Part shown: positions 46,101-54,928 of the stretch, one piece after another
Layout of the letters: the number at the start of each line of letters is the position of its first letter
Position numbering within the stretch: the first letter of the stretch is position 1
Source: Lishizhenia tianjinensis
GTDB taxonomy: Bacteria > Bacteroidota > Bacteroidia > Flavobacteriales_D > Crocinitomicaceae
DNA length: 64,000 nucleotides
Assembly (NCBI GenBank): GCA_945902115.1
Contig: CAMDLY010000006.1
Coordinates: 1-64,000, forward strand
Direction of reading: 5' to 3'
The notes under the pieces: model-generated
The model's input: only the letters and a program-made list of their open reading frames with translations
Told to the model about the DNA's origin: nothing
The model's database searches: none
Position numbers and translations under genes: made by a program

Positions 46101-48313
46101 TTCAACGAATTGGCAAATCCATAATTTATCGTACCTATGTAGGCAATAACCCCGGCATTAGGAATTAGGGTAAATGTTTGGGAATTTGATGTGGAATTGT
46201 GAAAAATATTTCCGTTGTAACAGGAATTGGCAAAAAGTATAGGGTATTTACCTTGATTATCCCAATTTTGCGGGTCATCAATATTTACATCAAATCCACT
46301 TTCAGATGTGGTAAAGTGACCAAAGAAATTCATAATGCTTACCCCGTCAGAAATTCGCTGCTTGATATTTTCTAATTCCGAAGGAGAAATAGGATCCTCA
46401 GAGTCCTTAGCCACAGTCGTCACCTTTCCTGCAAAATAATCGTCCTCGGCAATACCGGCCATGGTGTTTAGGTAGTTTTGGAAAGTTTGCTGTTCATTCG
46501 CATTGCTTCCTCCGGCAAAATGTAAGATATGTTTTTGCCAATCTTTGGTTCCTGTTGTGTATATTGAATTTTGTTTCTGTTCGTTTTCGTATTCAATTAC
46601 CTTGTCGAGGTAGATATCAAGCTCTTCATTGGTTTGTGCAGAAATTCTTCCTGTCGGAATCAGTGGCCGAAATTTGTTCGTACCAGGAAGGTTTGAGGTT
46701 ATACATTGATCACAAGAGGGTTGTCCGAAGGAAGGAACTAAGTTGTTTTTATAGGCAATAGCATTTGTTCTAGATCCCGCACCAATGCTTGTTGTAGAAG
46801 TAATATTCGCCTCGCGAATGCCTTTCCCCATTAAAAATAGGCCCTTGGGTTTTACTGTTGCCATATCATAAACCATCTGCGAAAAACGACGTATGGCAGC
46901 GATGTGCTTTGGAATACCGCCTCCAAATTGCAGATATAATTCCTCTACATTCGCGAGAATCACGTTATAATTTCCACCCTCCACTGACATGCGATAATCC
47001 TTATATTCTAGAACTTTTGACGCGAGTTTTTTTGGATAAATAAAAATCAATGCCTCTTCGGGGTTTATGGAGCTTGTAAATGGTGTAAAAAATCCCGACT
47101 CGTTGATAATTTTTAACGAAGTGACAGGCGTAATTGTCGAATTATCCTGAAAAATAACTTCTTGATTAGGGCCACTTATACTGTTAGGAATAAGTGCTTG
47201 AATTTGACCGTTAGAGAGCGTCAGAGGAATGTAGCGAGGGCTATTTCCTAACGTTATCATAATCGGATTAGGCATATTTACATTCGTAACACTGACTCTT
47301 GACTTTGCGGCACCTTGGGCATTGTCAATCCAAAAATTTAACTTCGATAGATTTGAAAATGAAGTGGATCTCGGATAGATAAAAGAGTAGTAATTTATCG
47401 ATTGAAAATCTGTCGCTACGTTTAAACCCGATACGGGTAAAATGGATACTTTAAAATTTGAATTGCCCGAGGAGGGCAAGTTGCTTGCGGGAAAGCTTGC
47501 ATTTGCATAAACACTCGTATAACCAACAAAAATAGAATCGAATAATACCCCATTTGAATTACCTATGGTGTGTCGGGTGTGATGATTACCCAAAGCGTTT
47601 GTGTAGGCAGCATCTGAGTTTCCAACAATGACTGAACGATATTTTACAGGCGGGGCATCCGGTTGTTGATAAATGTTCTCAAAGCTGAGTGAACCGAAGT
47701 CCCATGTGTAACCTGTTTGTCCGCCATTTACAGGAGTTTTTCCCCAGCCCTCACCTTGAACAAAAAAGGAACTCGAGGCATCAGAAGATTTTTTCCCTTC
47801 ATTATATTTCTCGTTAAACCATGCATCTTTTTCAAATAGAACAAACGGAACAGGTGTGTAAGGGGAAAAATCAACATCTATTTCTTTTTGGATGCGCAAG
47901 TTAGTTGAGGAATTATTCCAAGTGAGGAAATATTGAATGGTATCGTTATACATGGAGTATTTTGGGTTCCCCATCCAATTAGGGTCGTCAAACAATGTGG
48001 AGTCAAGCCAACTGTCATTGCGTTGGGCATAAAACAACAGATAATCTCCAGGATTTAACTGATTATCACCACCATCTTCAATTAAAACAGAAATTTCTTT
48101 TTCTCTACCGAAAATTTGAATATTGGCAGATGTGAAAGCGCTCAGAGGAACCCCTGCATTCGTGAGTGTATTGTAATCAATTTTATGAAGTCCGGATTGG
48201 GTTATGTTAAATGAGAAGTAACGCTGGTTGTAGTTTATCCATTCATTCCCGTACTGTTGCGCGAATGCACCCAGTGAGAAGAAAAAACACATGACCAATA
48301 TGAAGCGTATCAT
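43133..48313 (-). CDS. porU2: Putative type IX secretion system sortase PorU2 (C25 gingipain-like peptidase)
   Basis: This 1726-residue exported protein has signal peptide MIRFILVMCFFFSLGAFAQ. A beta-rich N-terminal region precedes a C25 (gingipain-like) peptidase domain (~425-790). The catalytic pair is His666 (FFGHFTTSE) and Cys698 (ANSCYNGN), 32 residues apart as in gingipains. Long immunoglobulin-like regions follow, and the end is a FlgD-Ig-like domain (LNYPNPFS ... GVYLYRV). It is longer than canonical PorU (about 1100-1300), which together with the adjacent porV2 points to the PorU2 subgroup. PorU removes the sorting domain of T9SS cargo and attaches cargo to the surface. The specific cargo of PorU2 is not known to me. 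Confidence 0.83.
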   Translation of the reverse strand: MIRFILVMCFFFSLGAFAQQYGNEWINYNQRYFSFNITQSGLHKIDYNTLTNAGVPLSAFTSANIQIFGREKEISVLIEDGGDNQLNPGDYLLFYAQRNDSWLDSTLFDDPNWMGNPKYSMYNDTIQYFLTWNNSSTNLRIQKEIDVDFSPYTPVPFVLFEKDAWFNEKYNEGKKSSDASSSFFVQGEGWGKTPVNGGQTGYTWDFGSLSFENIYQQPDAPPVKYRSVIVGNSDAAYTNALGNHHTRHTIGNSNGVLFDSIFVGYTSVYANASFPASNLPSSGNSNFKVSILPVSGLNVATDFQSINYYSFIYPRSTSFSNLSKLNFWIDNAQGAAKSRVSVTNVNMPNPIMITLGNSPRYIPLTLSNGQIQALIPNSISGPNQEVIFQDNSTITPVTSLKIINESGFFTPFTSSINPEEALIFIYPKKLASKVLEYKDYRMSVEGGNYNVILANVEELYLQFGGGIPKHIAAIRRFSQMVYDMATVKPKGLFLMGKGIREANITSTTSIGAGSRTNAIAYKNNLVPSFGQPSCDQCITSNLPGTNKFRPLIPTGRISAQTNEELDIYLDKVIEYENEQKQNSIYTTGTKDWQKHILHFAGGSNANEQQTFQNYLNTMAGIAEDDYFAGKVTTVAKDSEDPISPSELENIKQRISDGVSIMNFFGHFTTSESGFDVNIDDPQNWDNQGKYPILFANSCYNGNIFHNSTSNSQTFTLIPNAGVIAYIGTINYGFANSLNGYSRSFYKQFSKYNYGGTIAEHIQQTIDSNLTSSSSLSSEATFCQMTLNGDPMLKVNYHNKPEVELTESRVFFGPSNISLATDSIEINITLRNLGKSIVDTFTVQITRDFPGSLTDSIYFYPIDGLDYEKNLQFKVAFQPTIGIGLNKFQVNVDIPSIVPEQYDEITNNQVIKSFFIDIEGIEPISPSNFAVVPDKKVTLYASTINPLATFTTYRFEIDTNHNFSSGFKKSALVSGNGGLKQVPYNQWMNSAGQTDSLILSDSTVYYWRVKVNGQNQWKNRSFQYIPSKEGWGQADLHQFTENNFLGISLDENTGYRLFQPISAEITCLANAIYSAPGHLYNEWTLNGIQQEYNVCNFTPKFHVGIIDRSTLTARKTRYTYSDGTVANPTNNYGNANDNGACEPRPMGFFTFHQDNPVHIDSMISLIENKTVNGDYILIYTPLTTRYDWWNAYGYGPEIYSLFQSLGSDSIYAGANRPNRPFIFLTRKGDPSFALEVFSQNNEDISIDAVITGLELIGNETSPLIGPAAEWKSFFWNHSPLELNSSDSTRIKIDAYNTFGSYQFSIDTLVPSGDSLFNLTGQLDASIYPYLKLKAVYKDDVSQTPSQIKNWHILYSPLPEAAIDGNEISYGIQANDTLQEGQKGIFSIGIKNISSLAMDSLLVDYYILDANQQKHDIFYPRQDSLRVNGLLKDSIEFDTKDLVGLNYLCMVVNPYEDLTQTLLDQPELTHINNILQLPFVVKAEEINPLLDVSFDGRRIMNEDIVSPTSEILITLKDENPFLIMSEDSDTSRFGVYLKYPDGNQVRIPFIDNQGNSIMQWTPATEQNKKFKIVFPTQLTQNGLYELLVQGTDKSGNLSGDLEYRITFKIILESSITQLLNYPNPFSTSTKFVFTLTGSEVPDEFQIQIFTVTGKVIREIDEAELGPVFIGKNISSFAWDGRDRFGDLVANGVYLYRVKAQIGGKEIKQLESGADDYFKNGFGKMYLIR

Positions 48314-49410
48314 CGCAAAGCGTTCTTGGGTTTATCTAATTTAAGTCTTAGTGAAATAACGTGAGAATACAACGCAACAGAAGCATCACCGATGTCTGTA
48401 AATGCATAGTCTAAATGAAAACCTTTAACAGCTAATCCCAACCCTATGGATGGCTGCACATTCAATGAGCGTTTATCATCGAGTGAAGTAACGCGCTGTA
48501 TATTACTGATTCCAGCCCGCACTTTTATAAATTCTTTAAACCCAATCTGAATTCCCGCATGCGGGTCTATTGAAAAGGGGGATGCACTGATCAAAACGTT
48601 TCTTTTTCCATCGGTGGTAACATCAATATCGATTTCTCCTCCCACATTAAATCCCGCACTACCAATCGGAACCTTACCTCCAAATCCAAGAATGAGTTTT
48701 GGTAAAGTAAGTTCTAATCCATTTTCAGGAAGTGCATTTCCGGTGGCTAAGAAAACATCACTTGTTTCCTCGTCGAGGTTGAACGACCACGCATTAAATG
48801 TGGAGGTTACGTCGCGAAGCATGGCAGCTGCAGTCCAATTTTTACCTATTTGGTATCGCATACCAGCATCCAATCCAAACCCCCAAGACCGAGCAAAATC
48901 TCCAACATTTCGGTAAATGATTTTAGCTGTACCACCTAACGAAAAGGAATTCCCTATTTTCCTTGCGTAAGAGCCTAAAAAGGCATAATCACCGGCATTA
49001 AATGAGGTTATATTGTCATAATTAATGACGCCGTTATTGTCTATAAGCTGTGTGGTATTGGGGATATCGTCGACACCAAATCGAATAACAGTAAATCCCA
49101 AAGCACTTTTTTCATCGATAGAGTGGGCAACACTAAGTTGATCATACTTGGCTATTCCCGCGAAATACTCTGAGTGCATGAAACTAACTTCCAACCATTT
49201 GTTAACGCCCAATAAACCGGCAGGATTCCAAAATCCAGATGATGCTCCCGAGGAATTTGCCACAAAAGCATTACCCATACCTAAAGCATCTGCTCCAACT
49301 CCAATAGAAAGAAATTCATTCGAATATTTTGGTGCAATAGACGATTCTTGAGCACGAATATTGCTCAAGAAAAACAAAATAATTGCTGTTAAATAAATTC
49401 TAAATTTCAT
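48310..49410 (-). CDS. porV2: PorV/PorQ family outer-membrane protein (PorV2-like)
   Basis: This 366-residue outer-membrane beta-barrel of the FadL-like PorV/PorQ family has a signal peptide of ~22 residues. The diagnostic N-terminal segment is present (FLSIGVGADALGMGNAFVANSSGASSGFWNPAGL), and regular amphipathic strands run to the C-terminus. PorV shuttles T9SS cargo from the translocon to the sortase. Genetic pairing with PorU2 (four-base overlap) suggests that the two work together. The ORF-track start at 49470 is replaced by ATG 49410, which gives a proper signal peptide. Confidence 0.85.
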   Translation of the reverse strand: MKFRIYLTAIILFFLSNIRAQESSIAPKYSNEFLSIGVGADALGMGNAFVANSSGASSGFWNPAGLLGVNKWLEVSFMHSEYFAGIAKYDQLSVAHSIDEKSALGFTVIRFGVDDIPNTTQLIDNNGVINYDNITSFNAGDYAFLGSYARKIGNSFSLGGTAKIIYRNVGDFARSWGFGLDAGMRYQIGKNWTAAAMLRDVTSTFNAWSFNLDEETSDVFLATGNALPENGLELTLPKLILGFGGKVPIGSAGFNVGGEIDIDVTTDGKRNVLISASPFSIDPHAGIQIGFKEFIKVRAGISNIQRVTSLDDKRSLNVQPSIGLGLAVKGFHLDYAFTDIGDASVALYSHVISLRLKLDKPKNALR

Positions 49411-49508
49411 AAAATGTTTATGACATAAACACGCAAATTCATAAAAAATTGTGTTCTTTGCCTCGTACACGTAAAGATACGTGATAATTCCGAAAATTAA
49501 GTGCTAGC

Positions 49509-50414
49509 ATGAATATTTTACGACATCCGGTTTATAATTTCGCCAATCTCCTTACCGCTTTCAATTTGATGCTTGGTCTTTTAAGTATTTTATGTGCTAT
49601 CAATGGTAAATTAGACTGGGCCTGTTATGCATTATTACTTGCCATGCTTTGCGATTTTCTCGATGGATTTATAGCGAGACTTCTCAACGTAAGCGGAGAA
49701 TTTGGAAAGCAACTAGACTCACTCGCAGACATGGTGTCTTTTGGTGTTGCGCCTGGAGTCTTTATGTTTGTCATGATCATCATTGGTATTGACATAGACA
49801 CCTGGAAAGGCTTATCGTCTGACTACAGTGGATGTTCGATCAATGCAAGTCAATTTGCTCAATTAAAGATTCAAGAATGGTCTGACGCCTTCTTTCATCA
49901 AACAAGGGATGGCTACGAAATGTATAATCCATGTGTTCAAAAGCCTTCCCCGAATCCCTATGATGCATCTATTAAATATTTGCCATTCGCGGCACTTTTG
50001 ATTCCTCTTTTTTCAATGCTTAGATTGGCAAAATTCAATATAGATGAAAATCAAAAAGATGCATTTGTAGGAGTGCCAACCCCGATGAATACCTTCTTTT
50101 TCATGTTTTTCCCATTGTTTTTTGTTACGAACTTCGATGCATTATCGACTCAATCAGAAATGGTTTTTATACTTTTTGATTGTTATACTTTGAGTGGTAT
50201 TGTGGTAGTGTTTTCTGCCCTGATGATGGCCCCGATAACCTTAATTGCCATGAAATTTAAATCGTTCAGCTTTAGAGATAACAAAATTAGATTTTTACTT
50301 GTTGGTTTATCGTTGATAAGTATCCCTATTTTTAAATTGTGGTCTTTGCCATTTATCCTAATTTTGTATATTGGTTTATCAATTTTACAACGTATTTTAA
50401 CCCGAAAGCAATGA
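49509..50414 (+). CDS. pssA: CDP-diacylglycerol--serine O-phosphatidyltransferase
   Basis: This 301-residue integral membrane enzyme makes phosphatidylserine, the precursor of phosphatidylethanolamine. The CDP-alcohol phosphatidyltransferase motif is complete (DFLDGFIAR ... GKQLDSLAD). Between two membrane segments there is a ~60-residue hydrophilic stretch (from about DTWKGLSSDYSG to NPYDASIKY), so the protein is longer than the usual ~235 residues. It overlaps purS by four bases. Confidence 0.92.
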   Translation: MNILRHPVYNFANLLTAFNLMLGLLSILCAINGKLDWACYALLLAMLCDFLDGFIARLLNVSGEFGKQLDSLADMVSFGVAPGVFMFVMIIIGIDIDTWKGLSSDYSGCSINASQFAQLKIQEWSDAFFHQTRDGYEMYNPCVQKPSPNPYDASIKYLPFAALLIPLFSMLRLAKFNIDENQKDAFVGVPTPMNTFFFMFFPLFFVTNFDALSTQSEMVFILFDCYTLSGIVVVFSALMMAPITLIAMKFKSFSFRDNKIRFLLVGLSLISIPIFKLWSLPFILILYIGLSILQRILTRKQ

Positions 50415-50662
50415 AATTTAAAGCTGAAATAGACGTAATGCCCCACGATGCTTTGTTAGACCCGCAAGGTAAAGCTGTATCAAATTCTTTGAAAACTATT
50501 GGTCTCTCGTCAGTTGACGGGGTAAGAATTGGAAAGCATATCCGTTTATTTGTAGAAGCGCCAAGTATAGAGGAGGCTAATGTTATGGTAGAGGAGGCAT
50601 GCAAGAAAATGTTGGTAAATCAAATAATGGAAGCTTATCACTTTACCTTAAGCGTTGCCTAA
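50411..50662 (+). CDS. purS: Phosphoribosylformylglycinamidine synthase subunit PurS
   Basis: This 83-residue small subunit bridges PurL and PurQ in the three-part FGAM synthase of purine synthesis. The family pattern is visible: MPHDALLDPQGKAVSNSLKTIG, then VRIGKHIRLFVEAP and a C-terminal helix. ATG 50411 overlaps pssA by four bases, and the ORF-track start (50339) lies inside pssA. No purL or purQ is in the window. Confidence 0.9.
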   Translation: MKFKAEIDVMPHDALLDPQGKAVSNSLKTIGLSSVDGVRIGKHIRLFVEAPSIEEANVMVEEACKKMLVNQIMEAYHFTLSVA

Positions 50663-52094
50663 AAATTTTATAAGACCTTACAATCATAATTTTCATCAGG
50701 AGGGTTCTAATCTATATCATCCTGATAACTGGGAGGCTATATCGATACTGATTAATCCTTTGTTAACAACACCTAAATCTGAAGCACACGAAGTATCCAT
50801 AGATTTGAGGCTTGCGTTATTTCAGAAAATAAAATCTTCACTTTCCAAAGTATCAGCTGACTTATGCTCGATATATTGCGAAGAAACTGGTTTAACAGAA
50901 TTGCGTTTTAATCGGGAATTTGAACGAGTTTTATTTCAACTTGATCATTTTTCAGCGTTCATACAAAGTGGGGGTTTATCAGTTTCCGAAGAGTGCAAGG
51001 TTATTAATGGGAAAGCAGTTACCTACAAAAGATCTTTTTGCCCAATCGGAAATGTTTTCGTAATCGGAGCCAGTAATTTCCCATTGGCATATTCAACAAT
51101 CGGAGGCGACGTGGTTTCAGCACTTTCAGCAGGTTGTCGTGTGGTGTATAAGGCCCACCCTTTCCATGTAGGAACTAGTTTATTCGTAGCAAATTTGATA
51201 CAGAAGTGTCTTCAAGAATTGCAGCTGCCCAAAAACTTATTTGTCCACTTTATAGATGATAAAGATCATACCATAAGCACCTCTTTGATTCAGTCCGGAT
51301 GGATACATGCTGTGGGATTTACAGGCTCACAAGCTGTGGGACGCTATTTGATGGATCAATGCGCTGCACTAAGTCGTCCAATTCCTGTTTTTGCTGAAAT
51401 GGGTAGCGTAAACCCTGTGGTGCTTTTACCAAAACAGATTTCTGAAAACATATCCGAATACGCTTCGCTGTTAGCCTCCTCTGTAGCCACAGATGCTGGT
51501 CAATTTTGCACCAAACCTGGAATTATATTTTATCCAAAATCATCTTCGGGCAAATCGTTTAAAGAGGCATTAATTGCATCCTTTTGTCAACAGCCGCACT
51601 ACCATATGTTACATCCTTTGATACACGAGCGTTACCAAAAATCTTTGACGGCGTTATCGGGGATTAAAGATGTGGAGGTAATACTAAACATACCTGGCGA
51701 GAAAATGATTGAAGGCGAAAAAATGCTTGTAGAAGTAAGTGCCTCAACATTCATGAAAATGCCGGAATTGCATGAGGAAGTTTTTGGTCCGTTTGCATTG
51801 CTTGTATCATTTGAGAATATAAAGGAGTTGGTTGAGGCCTTAAAAATGATCGAAGGGCAGCTAACAGGCACAATAATTGGAGATAAAAGTGAAGATGGCT
51901 TTCTAGAGGTATTAACGGAATTTAAAAATAGTTGCGGTCGAATTATATTGAACGGAGTACCAACTGGAGTGAATGTTTCGTCCCTGATGCAACATGGTGG
52001 CCCTTACCCAAGTTCGAGTGATTCAAGATTTACTGCGGTAGGGTCAAACAGTATCTGGCGATTCATTAGACCTATAACTTTTCAGAATTTTTAG
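50655..52094 (+). CDS. Aldehyde dehydrogenase family protein (ketoglutarate semialdehyde dehydrogenase-like)
   Basis: This 479-residue NAD(P)-dependent aldehyde dehydrogenase has the general-base Glu in FAEMGSVNPVVLLP and the catalytic Cys in DAGQFCTKPGIIFYP. Both segments are typical of the 2,5-dioxovalerate (alpha-ketoglutarate semialdehyde) dehydrogenase branch. The cofactor loop GFTGSQAVGR is also visible. The apparent start is TTG 50655, eight bases before the purS stop. No ATG in this frame gives a full N-terminus. No sugar-acid or hydroxyproline catabolic genes lie nearby, so the substrate is uncertain. Confidence 0.87.
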   Translation: MPKNFIRPYNHNFHQEGSNLYHPDNWEAISILINPLLTTPKSEAHEVSIDLRLALFQKIKSSLSKVSADLCSIYCEETGLTELRFNREFERVLFQLDHFSAFIQSGGLSVSEECKVINGKAVTYKRSFCPIGNVFVIGASNFPLAYSTIGGDVVSALSAGCRVVYKAHPFHVGTSLFVANLIQKCLQELQLPKNLFVHFIDDKDHTISTSLIQSGWIHAVGFTGSQAVGRYLMDQCAALSRPIPVFAEMGSVNPVVLLPKQISENISEYASLLASSVATDAGQFCTKPGIIFYPKSSSGKSFKEALIASFCQQPHYHMLHPLIHERYQKSLTALSGIKDVEVILNIPGEKMIEGEKMLVEVSASTFMKMPELHEEVFGPFALLVSFENIKELVEALKMIEGQLTGTIIGDKSEDGFLEVLTEFKNSCGRIILNGVPTGVNVSSLMQHGGPYPSSSDSRFTAVGSNSIWRFIRPITFQNF

Positions 52095-52098
52095 TATT

Positions 52099-52125
52099 TT
52101 GAGAAACCATTATTATGTAATTTTG
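52099..52125 (+). promoter_or_regulatory. Candidate promoter of the coiled-coil membrane protein gene
   Basis: TTG (52099-52101) and TAATTTTG (52118-52125) match both elements. The spacer is 16 bases, slightly shorter than optimal. The box ends 16 bases before ATG 52142. Confidence 0.5.
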
Positions 52126-52141
52126 ACTAAAATTTAAAGAT

Positions 52142-53098
52142 ATGAGCGAAGAAACACCAAAGAACTCAAGTGGCCTGATCTACTTGATATTGATTCTGTT
52201 ATTACTCGGAGGACTTTCTTTTGTGGCATACAAATGGTCTGGCTCCAAATCTCTCAGTGAGGAATGCGCAAATGAGAAGGCTTTGTTAGAAAGCGAAATC
52301 AAAGACATGGAGCAAATGATGTCCGGATATGTTGGTGATTTGTCGAACGATATGCGGAAAGATTTAAAAGCAATGCTTCAAACGTATGATGATTTAATCA
52401 AGAAGGATTCGAGTAAAAAGGACTCGCTGAATGCGCAAAAAGAGGAAATACTTCAGATTATGAAGCAACTCGATCAAAATAAACGTTTGTCAGCTAGGGA
52501 ATTATCCAAGTTAAAAAGAGAAAATGAAACACTGAAAGGAATCATGAGGGGATATGTTCGTCAAATAGATTCGCTGTACACAATAAATAAACGTTTGGAA
52601 CTTGATTTAGATGTCACCTCAACAAAACTAAATGAAACCTCTGAGGAACGTGATATTTATAAAAAAGAAGCCGAAGAAAAAGATGAACAAGTAAAAAAGG
52701 GGAGTAAATTGCGCGCCTACAACATCAGTTCAGGTGCTTTAAGAATGAAGACAAATAATACTACTGAAGCGACAGATCGTGCGAAAAAGGTATATCAATT
52801 GAAATCAACTTTTACCCTGCAGGAGAATGTTTTGGCAAGAGCAGGAAAGAGAACAATTTATATGGCTGTTACCGCTCCAAATGGTCAGATTTTACAATCT
52901 AAAAGTTCCAATATTTTAACTACCGATCAAGGATCAGTTGCCTATTCGGATAGAAAGGATGTAGATTATAACAATCAAGCATTGGATGTTACTATTTTCT
53001 ACGACGTGAACAGTGATGCTATCGAAAAAGGCACTTATCGAGTAAGTCTTTATTGCGACGGGGTGAGGATAGGAGAAGATAGTTTCGTGTTAAAATAA
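52142..53098 (+). CDS. Membrane-anchored coiled-coil protein of unknown function
   Basis: This 318-residue protein has one N-terminal membrane segment (about residues 11-28). A long charged coiled coil follows (about 35-185; many Glu/Lys/Leu heptads such as RELSKLKRENETLKG). A C-terminal beta-rich domain (about 190-318) has ITAPNGQILQS-type strands and ends in GTYRVSLYCDGVRIGEDSF. It is of a kind often found in Flavobacteriales, but I know of no function. Seven bases separate it from the enoyl-CoA hydratase-like gene. Confidence 0.72.
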   Translation: MSEETPKNSSGLIYLILILLLLGGLSFVAYKWSGSKSLSEECANEKALLESEIKDMEQMMSGYVGDLSNDMRKDLKAMLQTYDDLIKKDSSKKDSLNAQKEEILQIMKQLDQNKRLSARELSKLKRENETLKGIMRGYVRQIDSLYTINKRLELDLDVTSTKLNETSEERDIYKKEAEEKDEQVKKGSKLRAYNISSGALRMKTNNTTEATDRAKKVYQLKSTFTLQENVLARAGKRTIYMAVTAPNGQILQSKSSNILTTDQGSVAYSDRKDVDYNNQALDVTIFYDVNSDAIEKGTYRVSLYCDGVRIGEDSFVLK

Positions 53099-53105
53099 AA
53101 TAATT

Positions 53106-53879
53106 ATGACAGCTATTATAGATCAAGGATTTGTCTCTTACGAGGTGAATAATCACGGGATTGGCACCATAACATTTGGTCATCCGATGAGCAATTCTTT
53201 ACCGGGTAAACTTTTAAGAAAATTAGCCGAAACTATAACTGAGTTAGGACAAAACACTGAGGTAAAAGTAATTGTATTGCAATCAGACGGCGAAAAAGCT
53301 TTTTGTGCAGGTGCCAGTTTTGACGAGCTAATTTCTATAGAGGATTTTTCCACTGGGAAAACTTTTTTTTCTGGGTTTGCTCAAGTGATAAACGCCTGTA
53401 GAACATGTCCCAAATTTATCATTGGACGAGTACAGGGTAAAGCTGTTGGCGGCGGGGTTGGAGTAGCAGCTTCGGTAGACTACTGCTTGGCCACCACACA
53501 AGCAGATGTAAAACTTTCAGAATTGGCGGTTGGTATCGGTCCATTTGTAGTAGGTCCTGCAGTGGAAAGAAAAATTGGTTTAGCAGCCATGAGCGAATTA
53601 GCCATAAATGCAACTGAATGGAGGTCTGCTGATTGGGCAAAAAGAAAAGGATTGTATGTAGAGGTTTTTGATTCAGTAGAGGAGTTGAATAAAGAGATCA
53701 ACCGTTTGTCAATGCAGCTTTCCAATTCGAATCCTGAAGCTATGAGTATGTTAAAAGCTGTATTTTGGAAAGGCACCGATGATTGGTCTGAATTATTAAT
53801 GGAAAGAGCAGAAATGAGTGGTAAATTGGTGCTTAGTGATTTTACGAGAAATGCTATAAACACATTTAAAAAGAAATAG
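53106..53879 (+). CDS. Enoyl-CoA hydratase/isomerase family protein
   Basis: This 257-residue crotonase-fold protein shows both oxyanion-hole segments: FCAGASFDELIS, and GRVQGKAVGGGVGVAASVDYCLA. The LSELAVGIGPFVVGPAVERKIG helix follows. The Glu pair of canonical hydratases is not clearly conserved, so the reaction could be hydration, isomerisation or a thioester chemistry specific to this subgroup. It is followed by the strong rplM promoter. Confidence 0.85.
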   Translation: MTAIIDQGFVSYEVNNHGIGTITFGHPMSNSLPGKLLRKLAETITELGQNTEVKVIVLQSDGEKAFCAGASFDELISIEDFSTGKTFFSGFAQVINACRTCPKFIIGRVQGKAVGGGVGVAASVDYCLATTQADVKLSELAVGIGPFVVGPAVERKIGLAAMSELAINATEWRSADWAKRKGLYVEVFDSVEELNKEINRLSMQLSNSNPEAMSMLKAVFWKGTDDWSELLMERAEMSGKLVLSDFTRNAINTFKKK

Positions 53880-53901
53880 CACCTATTTTTTTATTTTCCT
53901 T

Positions 53902-53931
53902 TTGTTAGTTTAAAGAATTACGTTATCTTTG
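53902..53931 (+). promoter_or_regulatory. Strong Bacteroidota-type promoter of rplM-rpsI
   Basis: TTG (53902-53904), a 19-base spacer and TATCTTTG (53924-53931) form the best consensus promoter in the window, as expected for ribosomal-protein genes. It leaves a leader of about 40 bases before GTG 53979. Confidence 0.87.
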
Positions 53932-53978
53932 CACCCCTCTTTTGATGGAAAAGTATAATTTTTTAAACAAATTTTACC

Positions 53979-54434
53979 GTGAATACATTAAGTTACAAGA
54001 CATTATCGGGCAATACCGAAACAGCCAATAAAAAATGGTTTATTGTAGATGCTGAAGGTCAACCAGTGGGAAGATTGGCAAGTAAGGTGGCTAAAATCAT
54101 CCGAGGAAAACATAAAACATGTTTCACGCCTCATGCAGATTGTGGTGACAACGTTATTGTGATAAACGCAGAAAAAGTGGCATTTTCCGGAACAAAGCTG
54201 AAGGATAAAGAATATGTAAGATTTTCAGGTTATCCTGGAGGTCAACGTTTTACAAGTGCGGAAAAAATGTTGAAAAACCATCCCGAAAGATTGATTGAAA
54301 AAGCAGTAAAAGGGATGTTACCGAAAAATACACTTGGAAGAAAACTATATACCAATTTAAAAGTTTACACCGGTTCAGTGCACAAACACGAAGCGCAACA
54401 ACCGGAAGTATTAAATCTTGATACACTTAAATAA
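53979..54434 (+). CDS. rplM: 50S ribosomal protein L13
   Basis: This 151-residue L13 is an early-assembly protein of the large subunit. Typical segments are [29 protein letters not shown] and [13 protein letters not shown]. The start is GTG 53979 ([10 protein letters not shown]...), which I take to be usual for Flavobacteriales L13. It is followed five bases later by rpsI, the conserved L13-S9 pair. Confidence 0.96.
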   Translation: MNTLSYKTLSGNTETANKKWFIVDAEGQPVGRLASKVAKIIRGKHKTCFTPHADCGDNVIVINAEKVAFSGTKLKDKEYVRFSGYPGGQRFTSAEKMLKNHPERLIEKAVKGMLPKNTLGRKLYTNLKVYTGSVHKHEAQQPEVLNLDTLK

Positions 54435-54439
54435 ACAAC

Positions 54440-54826
54440 ATGGAAGTAATCAACGCATTAGGAAGAAGAAAGACAGCAGTTGCTCGTGTTTACCTTACAA
54501 AAGGTAAAGGAAAAGTTTCTGTTAACAAAAAAGATGTGAATGAGGCATTTCCAATAGATGTCCTTCAAGCAAAAATCAAAAAACCTTTTGAATTAACAGA
54601 TACTGTCGGACAGTACGACGTAAAGGTTAATGTTTCAGGTGGTGGCATAAATGGCCAAGCTGAAGCAATTCGATTAGGTATTTCTAGAGCACTTGTAGAA
54701 ATTTCCGCTGATTATAAACCATTGTTGAAGGCAGAAGGTTTGATGACGCGCGACCCAAGAATGGTTGAGCGTAAAAAGCCAGGTCAACCAAAAGCACGTA
54801 AGAAATTCCAGTTCTCTAAACGTTAA
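54440..54826 (+). CDS. rpsI: 30S ribosomal protein S9
   Basis: This 128-residue S9 has the opening [13 protein letters not shown]. The glycine-rich [22 protein letters not shown] is present, as is the basic tail [16 protein letters not shown] that reaches the P-site tRNA. It is co-transcribed with rplM. The 102-base gap to rpsB shows no hairpin or promoter that I can support. Confidence 0.97.
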   Translation: MEVINALGRRKTAVARVYLTKGKGKVSVNKKDVNEAFPIDVLQAKIKKPFELTDTVGQYDVKVNVSGGGINGQAEAIRLGISRALVEISADYKPLLKAEGLMTRDPRMVERKKPGQPKARKKFQFSKR

Positions 54827-54928
54827 TCGTTTATACTGGTTGTTTAGCATCCAAATGTAGGAGTACCTTGATAACAATCACCCTCCCTCATTGATGAAAT
54901 TATAAAATAGGAACGTAAACACATATAT

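Noticed and set aside
53480-53863. 127-residue reverse-strand ORF over the enoyl-CoA hydratase-like gene
   Set aside because: It is antisense to a clear crotonase-fold protein, with no promoter or recognisable motif.
54827-54928. Possible structured leader of rpsB
   Set aside because: I looked for a hairpin or S2-binding element between rpsI and rpsB but could not draw a convincing stem, and no consensus promoter was found.
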